Of a DNA stretch of 64,000 nucleotides, positions 42,922 to 53,356 are shown one piece after another (position 1 is the stretch's first letter; each line of letters starts with the position of its first letter). This stretch comes from Burkholderia sp. BCC0322 (GTDB lineage: Bacteria > Pseudomonadota > Gammaproteobacteria > Burkholderiales > Burkholderiaceae): the NCBI RefSeq assembly GCF_902833045.1, contig NZ_CADFDU010000013.1:1-64000 (forward strand). Direction: 5' to 3'. The position numbers and the translations under genes were made by a program. The notes beneath the pieces were generated by a model. The model searched no databases. It saw nothing but the letters and a program-made list of their open reading frames with translations, and was not told the origin of the DNA.

Positions 42922-43686
42922 ATGGAAATCGATCTGAATGCCGATCTCGGCGAAGGATGCGGTTCGGACGAGGCGCTGCTCGACCTCGTGACGTCCGCGA
43001 ACATCGCATGCGGGTGGCATGCGGGCGGGGCGAACGCGATGCGCGATTGCGTGCGCTGGGCCGTGCAGAAAGGCGTGGCGATCGGCGCGCACCCGAGCTT
43101 TCACGATCCGGAGAATTTCGGCCGCAAGGAAATGCAACTGCCGGCCAGCGACATCTACGCGGGCGTGCTGTACCAGCTCGGTGCGCTGTCGGCGATCGCG
43201 CAGGCCGAAGGCGGGCGCATCGCGCACGTGAAACCGCACGGCGCGCTGTACAACCAGGCCGCGCGCGACCCGATGATCGCCGATGCGGTGGTGTCCGCGA
43301 TCCGCGATTTCGATCCGTCGCTCGCGGTGTTCGGGCTCGCGAACAGCGTGTTCGTCGCGGCCGCGCGGCACGCGGGGCTCGCCGCGGTGGAGGAAGTGTT
43401 CGCCGATCGCGGCTACCGCGCGGACGGCTCGCTCGTGCCGCGCAACCAGCCCGGCGCACTGATCGACGACGAGGACACGATGATCGCGCGCACGCTGGAC
43501 ATGGTGCGCAGCCGGCAGGTGCGTGCGATCGACGGCGAATGGGTGATGCTCAATGCGCAGACCGTCTGCCTGCACGGTGACGGGCCGCACGCGCTGGTAT
43601 TCGCGAAACGGATTCGCGCCGCGCTCGAGGCGGTGGGTGTCGACGTGGTCGCACCCGGCATGCTGCAGGCCGACGAACGCGCGTGA
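42922..43686 (+). CDS. pxpA: 5-oxoprolinase subunit A (LamB/YcsF family)
   Basis: A 254-residue TIM-barrel-like hydrolase that opens the 5-oxoproline ring to glutamate together with PxpBC. The start [33 protein letters not shown] is the LamB/YcsF signature with putative metal ligands; [16 protein letters not shown] is another. ATG 42922 has GAGGAA 6 nt upstream. It is the last gene of the operon and is followed by a good terminator. Confidence 0.96.
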   Translation: MEIDLNADLGEGCGSDEALLDLVTSANIACGWHAGGANAMRDCVRWAVQKGVAIGAHPSFHDPENFGRKEMQLPASDIYAGVLYQLGALSAIAQAEGGRIAHVKPHGALYNQAARDPMIADAVVSAIRDFDPSLAVFGLANSVFVAAARHAGLAAVEEVFADRGYRADGSLVPRNQPGALIDDEDTMIARTLDMVRSRQVRAIDGEWVMLNAQTVCLHGDGPHALVFAKRIRAALEAVGVDVVAPGMLQADERA

Positions 43687-43730
43687 TCCGGCCGATCGCG
43701 CAAGCGGGCGCACCATCCGTCGTACAAAAG

Positions 43731-43755
43731 AAAAAAGCGCCCTCGTGGCGCTTTT
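43731..43755. terminator. Bidirectional terminator after pxpA
   Basis: AAAAGCGCC (43733-43741), loop CTCGT, GGCGCTTTT (43747-43755). A preceding A-run (43731-43736) makes it usable on the minus strand as well. Confidence 0.9.
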
Positions 43756-44246
43756 CCGTTGGCGCAATCGCTGCGGCTTCGCCGTCTGTCGATTCGCCCC
43801 CCGAAACCGTCTTGCGACGGTGACCGGAAAAACATTCCGGATTAAAAAACGTCCGCCGCCGCCCGATTACTGCCTTTCCCCGGTGGGACGACGGAACGTC
43901 GATTATCCCGCAAGTCGGCCTGCATGCCTTGTTGTTGTCCGACGATGATTGGCCCCGCCGTACATGCAGACACTTCCGCGGCCGGCACGTGCATCACGTG
44001 CCGGCAACGCGCTAACCCCGCGCTTTATTTTCTGCTACCCCGTAGAACTTTTTCTATTCTTTTCATTTTTTCAACTTGTGGATCGAAGAATAGATATTGG
44101 CAGATCGGGATGTCAATCGTTTGAAACGCTATTTTCTGACGATTTGAGGGTTTTCCTTATCGAACAGCGTGCCCATACAGGCGTTTGAGCCGGGCGCACG
44201 ACGTCAATCAAACAGGGGAAGATCGGTTCGGGCGCGGCGGCGGCGA
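43756..44246. other. 491-bp AT-rich non-coding gap between convergent genes
   Basis: No coding sequence is supported. Both flanking genes end here, so ordinary promoters are not expected, yet bases about 44030-44170 are strikingly AT-rich. A 25-bp palindrome lies at 43981-44005. On the minus strand TTGACA (44116-44111) and TATTCT (44092-44087) stand 18 nt apart like a sigma-70 promoter. A small RNA gene or a decayed insertion are the main possibilities. Confidence 0.45.
43981..44005. repeat. Perfect 25-bp palindrome in the pxpA/traB gap
   Basis: GCCGGCACGTG (43981-43991) and CACGTGCCGGC (43995-44005) are perfect 11-bp arms with CAT between them. In RNA it would form a very stable hairpin with a 3-nt loop; no T-run follows on either strand. 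Confidence 0.9.
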
Positions 44247-45384
44247 TCAGTTCGCGTCGACGCTGTAACCTTGTTGACGCAACAATTCGAGCACGCCGCG
44301 CGGGCCGCCCAGGTGCAGCGCGCCGATCGCGACGAACAGCGGCCGGTTCGGTGCGGCGATTGCCGTCATTCGTGCAACGAAGCGGCGGTTGCGCTCGTAC
44401 ACGATCTTGTTGTCGATCGACGCCGACAACGCCTTCGAACGCGCGAGCCGTTCGCTCTTCGCGACCGCCCACGCCGAGATCGCATCGGCGTCGCCAATTC
44501 GCCACAGTCGGTGCAGCGACTTGATGTCGTCGGCGTTCTGCGCGGGCGTCTGCACCATGTCCTGCGCGAGCATCTCGCGCTGCTCGGCAAGCGTCAGCCC
44601 GGTGAACGCACGCATCTGTTCGGCGAGCGTCTCGAGCCCGATCACGCGGCCGCCCTTCTTCTTCAGGAACACGTTCTGCAACTGCGCCTCGGTGCCGTAT
44701 TCGGTCTGCAGGCCGGCCGACAGCGAATCGTAGGTCTCGACGACGAGCGCCGCGAGCCATGGCCGCATCTTGCGGATCTCGGCGAGCGCGGCCGGATTGC
44801 CGCGCAGGCGCGCCGCGAGCCGCTGCCACAGCGGCTCGGGCAGCAGGCGCTGCAGGCACGGGTAGCGGCATACACCGTACTTCGACACGTCGTCCTGCGA
44901 TTCGAGCAGATCGTCGGGCGACAGCTCGAGCGCGAGCGTCGGCGACGCGGCGAGCGCGGCGAGGATGCGCGGCCGGAACGGCTGCGCGCTCGGGTAATCG
45001 GACGGGTCGCCCGTGTGCAGCGTGCCGAGCACGTAGAGCGTGACCTTGCCCTTGGTTGCCACGTAAAACGGCATGCGCGCGGGCTGCACGCGCACGGTGC
45101 CGCGCGACACCGTGCCGTCCGACACGGCGGGCGCGTGGAAGCCCGGCAGGCTCATGCCGGGCGGCGGGACTTGCGACGGATGGATCGGTGAAGTGGCCGG
45201 CGCGCGCCCTTCGGCGCGCGCGGATTCGACAGGAACCACGAGGCTGGCCGCCACGCACGCGCCGGCCAGCGCCGCGCCCGTGACGGTACGCACGCTCCAG
45301 CGCCGCGCGTAGCGGCACGCGCGCATCACGCGTGCACTGCCGGCCCCCGCACGGCGCACGCCGGACGCGCGCGCCGCCAACGCT

Positions 45385-45392
<8 letters not shown>
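44247..45392 (-). CDS. TraB/GumN family protein, exported
   Basis: A 381-residue protein. A hydrophobic signal region (VRTVTGAALAGACVAASLVVPVESARA) precedes a TraB/GumN domain: KVTLYVLGTLHTGDPSDYP (the GT-H motif), LALELSPDDL (E), and FVAIGALHLGGPRGVLELLRQQGY (GxxH). These GTxH/E/GxxH residues match the putative metal-dependent active site of the TIKI/TraB superfamily. The start at 45392 has GGGGAGG 4 nt before it and overlaps the dppF stop by 8 bp; ATG 45329 would give a more compact signal peptide. Its place at the end of the dpp operon suggests coexpression; substrate unknown. Confidence 0.85.
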
Positions 45393-46397
<1,005 letters not shown>

Positions 46398-46401
<4 letters not shown>

Positions 46402-47396
46402 CGTGCGCCTCCCGTCAGGTCGAGGTTGGAAACGTTGAGCGGCTTGATGCAGCGTGCGCGCATCGCATCGTTGCCGGACACCAGCGTGTCGAGCGCCGGC
46501 CGCGCCTTGCGGCAGTCGTCGACGACGTACTTGCAGCGCGGCGCGAACAGGCACCCGGACGGGCGATCATCGCGGCCCGGCACCATGCCGGGCAATGCGG
46601 CAAGGCGACGCGCCCCCTTATTGTGCTCGGGAATCGCGGCGAGCAGCGCTTCGGTATACGGATGATGCGGCGCGCGGAAGATGTCGGGCACGCGGTTGGT
46701 CTCGATCACCTCGCCCGCGTACATCACCGCCACGCGCTGCGCGACCTCGGACACCACGGCCAGGTCGTGCGAGATCAGCACGAGCGCCATCCCGCGCTCC
46801 TTCTGCAGCTTCACGAGCAGGTCCATGATCTGCGCCTGGATCGTCACGTCGAGCGCGGTGGTCGGCTCGTCGGCGATCAGGAGCTTCGGGTTGCACGCCA
46901 CCGCCATCGCGATCATCACGCGCTGGTTCATCCCGCCCGACATCTGGTGCGGGAACGACGCGATGCGGTTCTTCGCATCGGGAATGCCGACCTGGTCGAG
47001 CAGCTCGAGCGCGCGCCGGTGCAGCGCGTCGCCGCGCAAGCCTTCGTGCAGCCTCAGCACTTCCTTGATCTGATAGCCGACCGTATAGCTCGGGTTCAGG
47101 CTCGTCAGCGCGTCCTGGAACACCATCGCGATGTCCTTGCCGACGATCTTGCGGCGCGCTTTCGGCGACGCCTTCAGCAGGTCGACACCGTTGAACGTGA
47201 CCTCGTCGGCCGTCACCTTGCCCGGCGCGTCGATCAGGCCCATCAGCGCCATCATCGTCACGCTCTTGCCCGAGCCCGATTCGCCGACGACGCCCACCAC
47301 CTCGCCGGGCGCGATCGACAGGTTGATCCGGTCGACCGCGGGCAGGCCGTTGAAGTTCACCGCGAGATTGCGGATGGTCAGAAGATCTTGGCTCAT
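46398..47396 (-). CDS. dppD: Dipeptide ABC transporter ATP-binding protein DppD
   Basis: A 332-residue ATPase with Walker [10 protein letters not shown], signature [14 protein letters not shown] and Walker [14 protein letters not shown]. The C-terminal [22 protein letters not shown] carries the Cys cluster shared with DppF/OppD, in which an iron-sulfur cluster has been reported for some family members. It is 2 nt after dppC and coupled to dppF. Confidence 0.95.
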
Positions 47397-47398
47397 GT

Positions 47399-48316
47399 TT
47401 ACGCCATCCGTTTCAGTTTGGGGTCGAGCGCGTCACGCAGCCCGTCGCCGAGCAGGTTGATCGCGAGCACCGAAATCAGGATCGACAGGCCCGGCATCGT
47501 CACGATCCACCATGCGTTGTCGATATAGTCGCGCGCGGAAGCCAGCATCGCGCCCCACTCGGCGGTCGGCGGTTGCACGCCGAGGCCGAGGAAGCCGAGC
47601 GCGGCCGCGTCGAGGATCGCCGACGAGAAGCCGAGCGTCGCCTGCACGATCAGCGGCGCCGTGCAGTTCGGCAGCACCTGCGAGAACATCAGGCGCAGCG
47701 TGCCGGCGCCGGCCACGCGCGACGCCGTCACGTATTCCTTCTGCAGCTCGCCGAGCGCCGACGCGCGCGTGAGGCGCACATAGGCCGGCAGCGCGACGAT
47801 CGCGATCGCGAACATCGTGTTGGTGAGGCCCGGGCCGATGATCGCGACGACCGCGACCGCGAGCAGCAGCGACGGCAGCGCGAGCAGCACGTCCATGATG
47901 CGCATCACGGGCGTGTCGGCCCACTTCTGGAAGAACGCGGCGACGAGCCCGAGCACGATGCCGGGGATCAGCGCGAGCACGACCGACACGAAGCCGATCC
48001 AGAACGACATCCGCGCGCCGTACATCAGGCGCGAAAGAATGTCGCGGCCCGCTTCGTCGGTGCCGAGGATGAATTTCCAGTTGCCGCCTTCGAGCCACGC
48101 GGGCGGGATCTTCACGAAGTCGCGGTATTGCTCGACCGGGCTGTGCGGCGCGAGCAGCGGGGCGAGCAGCGCGACCAGGATCAGCACGATCACGACGATG
48201 CCGGCGCCGACGGCGCCGCGGTTGCGCGAGAAGTTGGCCCAGAACTCGCGCAGCGCGAGCGCACGGCCGCCGGCCGGCGCGGATTCGGTCGGCAGGGTAT
48301 TTTGCAGATTGCTCAT
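47399..48316 (-). CDS. dppC: Dipeptide ABC transporter permease DppC
   Basis: A 305-residue inner-membrane permease. The N-terminal cytoplasmic part ([41 protein letters not shown]) is typical of DppC/OppC, followed by [22 protein letters not shown], and the EAA loop [31 protein letters not shown]. It partners DppB. Spacing is 4 nt from dppB and 2 nt to dppD. Confidence 0.95.
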   Translation of the reverse strand: MSNLQNTLPTESAPAGGRALALREFWANFSRNRGAVGAGIVVIVLILVALLAPLLAPHSPVEQYRDFVKIPPAWLEGGNWKFILGTDEAGRDILSRLMYGARMSFWIGFVSVVLALIPGIVLGLVAAFFQKWADTPVMRIMDVLLALPSLLLAVAVVAIIGPGLTNTMFAIAIVALPAYVRLTRASALGELQKEYVTASRVAGAGTLRLMFSQVLPNCTAPLIVQATLGFSSAILDAAALGFLGLGVQPPTAEWGAMLASARDYIDNAWWIVTMPGLSILISVLAINLLGDGLRDALDPKLKRMA

Positions 48317-48320
48317 GGGA

Positions 48321-49331
48321 TTACCTCGTGTGGCGGATGCGCGGATTCAGCACGCCGTACAGCAGGTCGACGACCAGGTTCACGACGATCACGAGCGTCG
48401 CGATCAGCAGGATGCCGCCCTGGACGACCGGATAGTCGCGGCGGCCGATCGCATCGATCAGCCACTTGCCGACACCGGGCCACGAAAAGAGCGTCTCGGT
48501 CAGCACGGCGCCCGCGAGCAGCGTGCCGATCTGCAGGCCGATCACGGTGACGACCGGGATCAGCGCATTGCGCAGCGCATGCACGACGACCACGCGCGCG
48601 GGCGACAGCCCCTTCGCGCGCGCGGTGCGGATGTAGTCCTCGCGCAGCACTTCGAGCATCGACGAGCGCGTCATCCGCGCGATCACCGCGAGCGGGATCG
48701 TGCCGAGCACGATCGCGGGCAGGATCAGGTGACTGACCGCCGACTTGAACGAGCCTTCGTCCGGCGCGAGCAGCGCGTCGATCAGCATGAAGCCCGTCGG
48801 GTGCGGGAAGTCGTATTCGACGGCGATGCGCCCCGACACGGGGGTCCAGCCGAGGTATGACGAAAACACCATGATGAGGATCAGCCCCCACCAGAAGATC
48901 GGCATCGAGTAGCCGGTGAGCGCGGTGCCCATCACGCCATGGTCCACGACCGAGCCGCGCCGCAACGCGGCGATCACGCCGGCCGGCAGCCCGACCGCGA
49001 GCGCGAACACGAGTGCGCACAGCGACAGCTCGACGGTCGCCGGGAAGCGCGCGAAGAACTCGCCCGCCACGCTCGTGTTGGTGATGATCGACGTGCCGAG
49101 GTCGCCATGCAGCGCCCGGCCGATGTAGTGGAGGTACTGCATGGGCAGCGGCTGGTCGAGCCCGAGGCGTTTCATCGCCTCCGCATGCATCGCGGGATCG
49201 ACGCCGCGCTCGCCCATCATCACTTCGATGGGGTCGCCCGGTATCAGGTGAATCAGCGCAAACGCCAGGATGGTGATACCGATGAAAGTCGGGATCACCA
49301 TGCCCACGCGGCGCAACACGAATGTGAACAT
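48321..49331 (-). CDS. dppB: Dipeptide ABC transporter permease DppB
   Basis: A 336-residue inner-membrane permease. It opens with the DppB/OppB helix MFTFVLRRVGMVIPTFIGITILAFALIHLIPGDPIEVMMGERG; the EAA loop is MLEVLREDYIRTARAKGLSPARVVVVHALRNALIPVVTVIGLQIGTLLAGAVLTETLFSWPGVG. It follows dppA after a 110-bp gap that contains a strong hairpin. Confidence 0.95.
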   Translation of the reverse strand: MFTFVLRRVGMVIPTFIGITILAFALIHLIPGDPIEVMMGERGVDPAMHAEAMKRLGLDQPLPMQYLHYIGRALHGDLGTSIITNTSVAGEFFARFPATVELSLCALVFALAVGLPAGVIAALRRGSVVDHGVMGTALTGYSMPIFWWGLILIMVFSSYLGWTPVSGRIAVEYDFPHPTGFMLIDALLAPDEGSFKSAVSHLILPAIVLGTIPLAVIARMTRSSMLEVLREDYIRTARAKGLSPARVVVVHALRNALIPVVTVIGLQIGTLLAGAVLTETLFSWPGVGKWLIDAIGRRDYPVVQGGILLIATLVIVVNLVVDLLYGVLNPRIRHTR

Positions 49332-49366
49332 GATGCGTCTCGTATTTTCTTGTGGGAAATGTGCGA

Positions 49367-49401
49367 CCGGCGACGGGAAGCTTTTGGCCTCCCGCCGCCG
49401 G
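49367..49401 (-). promoter_or_regulatory. mRNA hairpin between dppA and dppB
   Basis: Arms 49367-49378 and 49390-49401 (12 nt each, 11-nt loop) pair completely on the minus-strand transcript with a single G-U; the plus-strand reading has an A-C mismatch instead. It likely protects the dppA message or attenuates read-through, giving more binding protein than permease. Confidence 0.6.
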
Positions 49402-49441
49402 ATGAATTAGCCGGTCTTCGCGACAGCTTACGACAGGCGTG

Positions 49442-51070
49442 TTACTTCACGCTAACACCGTCGAAGCGGGCATAGCCAAGCGGCTCGATACGCATGTCGA
49501 CCACGTTCTTGCGAACCGGCTGGTAGACCGTCGAGTTCGCGATCGGCGAGAACGGCAGCTGTTGCGCGAAGATCTGCTGAGCCTGCGTGTAGAGCTTCGT
49601 GCGCGCGTCCTGGCCCGTCGTCGTGCGGCCCTTCTGGACCAGCTCGTCGAACGGCTTGTAGCACCAGTGCGAGAAGTTGTTGCCCTTGATCGCTTCGCAG
49701 CCGAGCAGCGTGCCGAGCCAGTTGTCCGGATCGCCGTTGTCGCCGGTCCAGCCGATCAGCATCGTGTCCTGCTCGCCCGAGTGCGCGCGCTTGATGTACT
49801 CGCCCCACTCGTACGTGACGATCTTCGCCTTCACGCCGATCTTCGCCCAGTCGGCCTGGATCATCTCGGCCATCAGGCGGGCGTTCGGGTTGTACGCGCG
49901 CTGCACCGGCATCGCCCACAGCGTGATCTCGAAACCGTTCGGGAAGCCTGCCTTCGCGAGCAGCGCCTTCGCCTTCTCGGTGTCGTACGCGGGCATCTTC
50001 AGGTTCTTGTCGTACGACCATTGGGTCGGCGGCATCGGCGCGGAAGCAGCCTGACCGGCGCCCTGGTAGACGGACTCGAGGATCGCCTTCTTGTTGATCG
50101 CCATGTCGAGTGCCTGACGCACCTCGAGCTTGTCGACCGGCTTGTGCTCGACGTTGTACGCGAGATAGCCGAGGTTGAAGCCTGCCTGCGACGGCATGTC
50201 GACGCCCGCATCGGCCTTCAGCGTCGCGATGTCGGCCGGACGCGGATAGCTCATCACCTGGCATTCGTTGCGCTTGATCTTCTGCACGCGCACGCCCGGA
50301 TCCGGCGTGATCGAGAAGATCAGCTTCGAGATCTTCACTTCGCCCTTCTTCCAGTAATCAGGATTGCCATCGAATCGGATCGTCGCGTCCTTCGTGTAGC
50401 TGCGGAAGATGAACGGGCCCGTGCCGACCGGCTTCTGGTTGATGTCGGCGGCCTTGCCTGCCTTCATCAGCTGGTCGCCGTATTCGGCCGACAGGATCGA
50501 CGCGAATTCCATCGCCATGTTCTGGATGAACGGCGCATTCGGCTCGGCGAGCGTGAACTTCACGGTGTACGGATCGACCTTCTCGATCTTCGTGATCAGC
50601 TTGTCGAGGCCCATGTCGGTGAAGTACGGGAACGACACCGGGTACGCCTTGCGGAACGCCTGGTTCGGATCGAGCATGCGCTGGAACGTGAACAGCACGT
50701 CGTCCGCGTTGAATTCACGCGTCGGCTTGAAGAAGTCGGTCGTATGGAACTTCACGCCGTGGCGCAGGTGGAACGTGTACACCTTGCCGTCCGGCGACAC
50801 ATCCCACTTCTCGGCGAGGCCCGGCTCGACCTTCGTGCCGCCGCGCTCGAATTCGACGAGACGGTTGTAAACGGTAAACGTGGCGGCGGTGAAATCGACG
50901 CCGGTCGTGAATTGCGCGGAATCGAAACCCGCCGGGCTGCCTTCTGAGCAGTAGACGAGCGTTTTGTTCGGGATCTGTGCGAATGCAGAACCCGCGACGC
51001 CGAGCGATGCCGCTGCCACGCCTGCAATGGCGGTAACACGCAGGGTGTGCAACAGACGGTTGTATTCCAT
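49442..51070 (-). CDS. dppA: Periplasmic dipeptide-binding protein
   Basis: A 542-residue solute-binding protein of the peptide/nickel family (SBP family 5). The signal peptide (VTAIAGVAAASLGVAGSAFAQI) is cleaved before IPNKTLVYCSEGSPAGFDSAQFTTG, a typical DppA mature start. TFHLRHGVKFH, FTFQRMLDPNQAFRKAYPVSFPYFTDMGLDKLI and IGWTGDNGDPDNWLGTLLGCEAIKGNNFSHWCYKPFDELV match DppA closely. GGAGGAAAC sits directly before the ATG. It heads the dppABCDF operon. Confidence 0.96.
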   Translation of the reverse strand: MEYNRLLHTLRVTAIAGVAAASLGVAGSAFAQIPNKTLVYCSEGSPAGFDSAQFTTGVDFTAATFTVYNRLVEFERGGTKVEPGLAEKWDVSPDGKVYTFHLRHGVKFHTTDFFKPTREFNADDVLFTFQRMLDPNQAFRKAYPVSFPYFTDMGLDKLITKIEKVDPYTVKFTLAEPNAPFIQNMAMEFASILSAEYGDQLMKAGKAADINQKPVGTGPFIFRSYTKDATIRFDGNPDYWKKGEVKISKLIFSITPDPGVRVQKIKRNECQVMSYPRPADIATLKADAGVDMPSQAGFNLGYLAYNVEHKPVDKLEVRQALDMAINKKAILESVYQGAGQAASAPMPPTQWSYDKNLKMPAYDTEKAKALLAKAGFPNGFEITLWAMPVQRAYNPNARLMAEMIQADWAKIGVKAKIVTYEWGEYIKRAHSGEQDTMLIGWTGDNGDPDNWLGTLLGCEAIKGNNFSHWCYKPFDELVQKGRTTTGQDARTKLYTQAQQIFAQQLPFSPIANSTVYQPVRKNVVDMRIEPLGYARFDGVSVK

Positions 51071-51405
51071 GTTTCCTCCAGGTCTCCAGATCGGAACCGG
51101 CCGCCCGGGGCCGGTGTACGCGGATATTACTTGAGCTAACGATGTGGCAACAAGCTGGAGAAAAAACTCTTCTAGATGCCCCGCACGGGTTTTTGCCGAT
51201 GTTTAGTGTGGGTAAAAAATGCGAAAACGCGCGCGAGCGGCAAATCCGGTCATCTCGCGCAAGTTTCGTTCGACAACTAAACAATTCGGGCGCGAACACG
51301 AAGGCTCGAGGCACCGTTTTCCCGTGTTCCGCAGCACATCATTGCGTTTTGCGAAACGATCCGTTGATCGTCTTCAAATCGTCATGTCGTCACGTCGTCG
51401 TGTCG
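51071..51405. other. 335-bp gap upstream of dppA
   Basis: No gene is seen. The AT-rich part (about 51130-51290) must hold the dppA promoter, read leftward, and its leader. At the far end four tandem 8-bp units of TCGTCAYG/TCGTCGTG type (51379-51410) run across the stop codon of the transporter gene. Confidence 0.5.
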
Positions 51406-51410
51406 TCACG
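51379..51410. repeat. Four tandem 8-bp repeats overlapping a gene end
   Basis: Units TCGTCATG, TCGTCACG, TCGTCGTG, TCGTCACG follow without gaps and include the stop codon (51406-51408) of the MHS transporter. Slippage here would alter the 3' untranslated part and possibly the stop context. Confidence 0.8.
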
Positions 51411-52713
51411 CCGGCGCGTCGAGGTCGGCGCTGCGCGCGGGCACGAACGCGACCGCGACGATCGACAGCGCGATCCCGGCCATCACATAGTAGGTCGGCG
51501 CGAGCGGCGTGCCCGTGGCCTTGATCAGCCACGTGACGATGAACTGCCCGAAGCCGCCGAACAGCATCACCGCGACGTTGTACGCGATCGACAGCCCGGT
51601 CGAGCGCACGTTGGCCGGAAACAGCTCGGCGATCATCGCGCCGAACGGCCCGTAGTAGCCCGCGAGCGTGACCGACAGCACGGCCTGCACCGCGATCAGT
51701 CGCGCGATGCTCGGCGCCGCGTCGAGCCACGCGAACAGCGGATACATCAGCACGAGCGTCACCACCAGCGACCATAGCGACAGCCCCTTGCGGCCGATGC
51801 GATCCGACCACGCGCCCGCGATCGGCGACAGCACCATCAGCAGCAGGTTGCCGACGATCACCGCGTAGAACGATTCCGCGTAGGGCAGCTTCAGCTGCTT
51901 CACCGCGAAGGTCGGCAGATAGCTGATCAGCACGTAGATCGTCACCGTCAGCGCGATCACCGAGCCGAGCCCGCACAGCACCTCGCGCGGGTGGCGCGTG
52001 AACACTTCGCCGAGCGTCGCGCGGCGCGCGCTTTGCTGCGCATGCAGGAACGCTTCGGAATCGGCGAGATGGCGGCGGATGTAGAAACCGATCGGGCCGA
52101 TCACGAGCCCGAGGATGAACGGCACGCGCCAGCCCCAGCTGCGCAGCGCGTCGTGCGACAGCCCGCGCGTGACGGCCGCGCCGACGAGCGCGCCGATCAG
52201 CAGCGCGGCCGCCTGGCTCGCCATCTGCCAGCTGCCGTAGAAGCCGCGTTTCGAGAATGGCGCAGCCTCGATCAGCAGCGCCGTCGCGCTGCCGAATTCG
52301 CCGCCCGCGGAGAAGCCCTGCAGCAGACGGCCGAGCACGATCAGGATCGGGCCGCCGATGCCGATCGCCGCATACGGCGGCGCGACCGCGAGCAGGAAGA
52401 TGCCGGCCGTCATCAGGAGGATCACGAGCGACAGCGCGGCCTTGCGGCCGGCGCGATCCGCGTACAGCCCGAACACGATGCCGCCGATCGGGCGCATGAA
52501 GAACGCGACGCCGAACGTCGCGGTGGTCAGCAGCAGCGACGAATATTCGCTGGAGGTCGGGAAAAACAGCTCGGCGATCACGACCGTCATGAAGCCGAAC
52601 ACCGTGAAGTCGTACCACTCGAGCGCGTTGCCGATCACGGCGGCCACGACCGCTCGCCGGTTCAGCGCACGCTCGGGCCGGATCGTTTTCGTTGAATTCG
52701 CAATCGTCGCCAT
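51406..52713 (-). CDS. MFS transporter, metabolite:H+ symporter (MHS) family
   Basis: A 435-residue, 12-segment transporter. The MHS signature is plain: VIGNALEWYDFTVFGFMTVVIAELFFP at the first helix, GRLLQGFSAGGEFGSATALLIEAAP, and DRIGRKGLSLW in the loop between helices 8 and 9. Relatives carry shikimate, alpha-ketoglutarate, citrate or proline/betaine. The start at 52713 has GAGG 6 nt before it. It is single; the substrate cannot be deduced. Confidence 0.9.
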   Translation of the reverse strand: MATIANSTKTIRPERALNRRAVVAAVIGNALEWYDFTVFGFMTVVIAELFFPTSSEYSSLLLTTATFGVAFFMRPIGGIVFGLYADRAGRKAALSLVILLMTAGIFLLAVAPPYAAIGIGGPILIVLGRLLQGFSAGGEFGSATALLIEAAPFSKRGFYGSWQMASQAAALLIGALVGAAVTRGLSHDALRSWGWRVPFILGLVIGPIGFYIRRHLADSEAFLHAQQSARRATLGEVFTRHPREVLCGLGSVIALTVTIYVLISYLPTFAVKQLKLPYAESFYAVIVGNLLLMVLSPIAGAWSDRIGRKGLSLWSLVVTLVLMYPLFAWLDAAPSIARLIAVQAVLSVTLAGYYGPFGAMIAELFPANVRSTGLSIAYNVAVMLFGGFGQFIVTWLIKATGTPLAPTYYVMAGIALSIVAVAFVPARSADLDAPA

Positions 52714-52824
52714 GCGTGCCTCGTTCTCGTCAGTTCGCCGTGTCGGGCTGCGCGGCACGCGGGGTGCCCGCGGCGCGCTGGTTTGCAGCGAGTGTAGAAA
52801 GCGACGGAACCGTTTTCAAGCAAT

Positions 52825-52861
52825 AAAAAAACGCCCGCCATCTATCGACGGCGGGCGTTTT
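52825..52861 (-). terminator. Terminator of the HiPIP gene
   Basis: Stem ACGCCCGCC (52831-52839) / GGCGGGCGT (52850-52858) with a 10-nt loop. The A-run 52825-52830 gives a T-run on the minus strand 45 nt past the HiPIP stop. Confidence 0.88.
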
Positions 52862-52905
52862 GCGGTTTTCGCCACAATGCGGCATCGCACGATGCCGCAT
52901 GGCCC

Positions 52906-53217
52906 TCAACCCATCTTCGAGAAGGCGCTGCACCAGCCCTTCGCCGACACCTGCTTGCCGGGGAAGGCGCCGCACGGGCCCGAAGCCGAGCCCTTCTTGC
53001 CCTGGTACAGCATGCAGGCTGCGCAATCCTGGCCTGCCGCGTATTTCGGGTACTTCGCCTTGTCGACCTTCGTGGCATCGGCCTTGTAGCCGAGTGCCGT
53101 CGCGGTCGGGTCGCTCTCCGTGAGCATCGGCGCATCAGCCAGCGCTTCGCGCGACAGCGCCAGCGCGGACACGGCACCAATGCTCGTGATCAGGAAACTC
53201 CGACGGGATGTTTTCAT
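52906..53217 (-). CDS. High-potential iron-sulfur protein (HiPIP)
   Basis: A 103-residue periplasmic electron carrier with one [4Fe-4S] cluster. The twin-arginine signal (SRRSFLITSIGAVSALALSREALA) fits export of a prefolded cluster protein. Cluster cysteines are 65, 68, 82 and 96 (C-x2-C-x13-C-x13-C), with the Tyr-rich YKADATKVDKAKYPKYAAGQDC run before them as in the family. Start at 53217 has GGAG about 9 nt upstream. It is monocistronic with its own terminator. Confidence 0.95.
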   Translation of the reverse strand: MKTSRRSFLITSIGAVSALALSREALADAPMLTESDPTATALGYKADATKVDKAKYPKYAAGQDCAACMLYQGKKGSASGPCGAFPGKQVSAKGWCSAFSKMG

Positions 53218-53356
53218 GGGGGACTCGCTCCAACGTTATCGGTTTGAAAGCTGTTCTGGCGACAGCCGTTCGACAGAATAACGCTCAAGCGAATGGTTGT
53301 GCGCGCCGAAATGTCATAGATAAGAAATTCGACACGCCGGGCGAGTGCGCGCCGCG

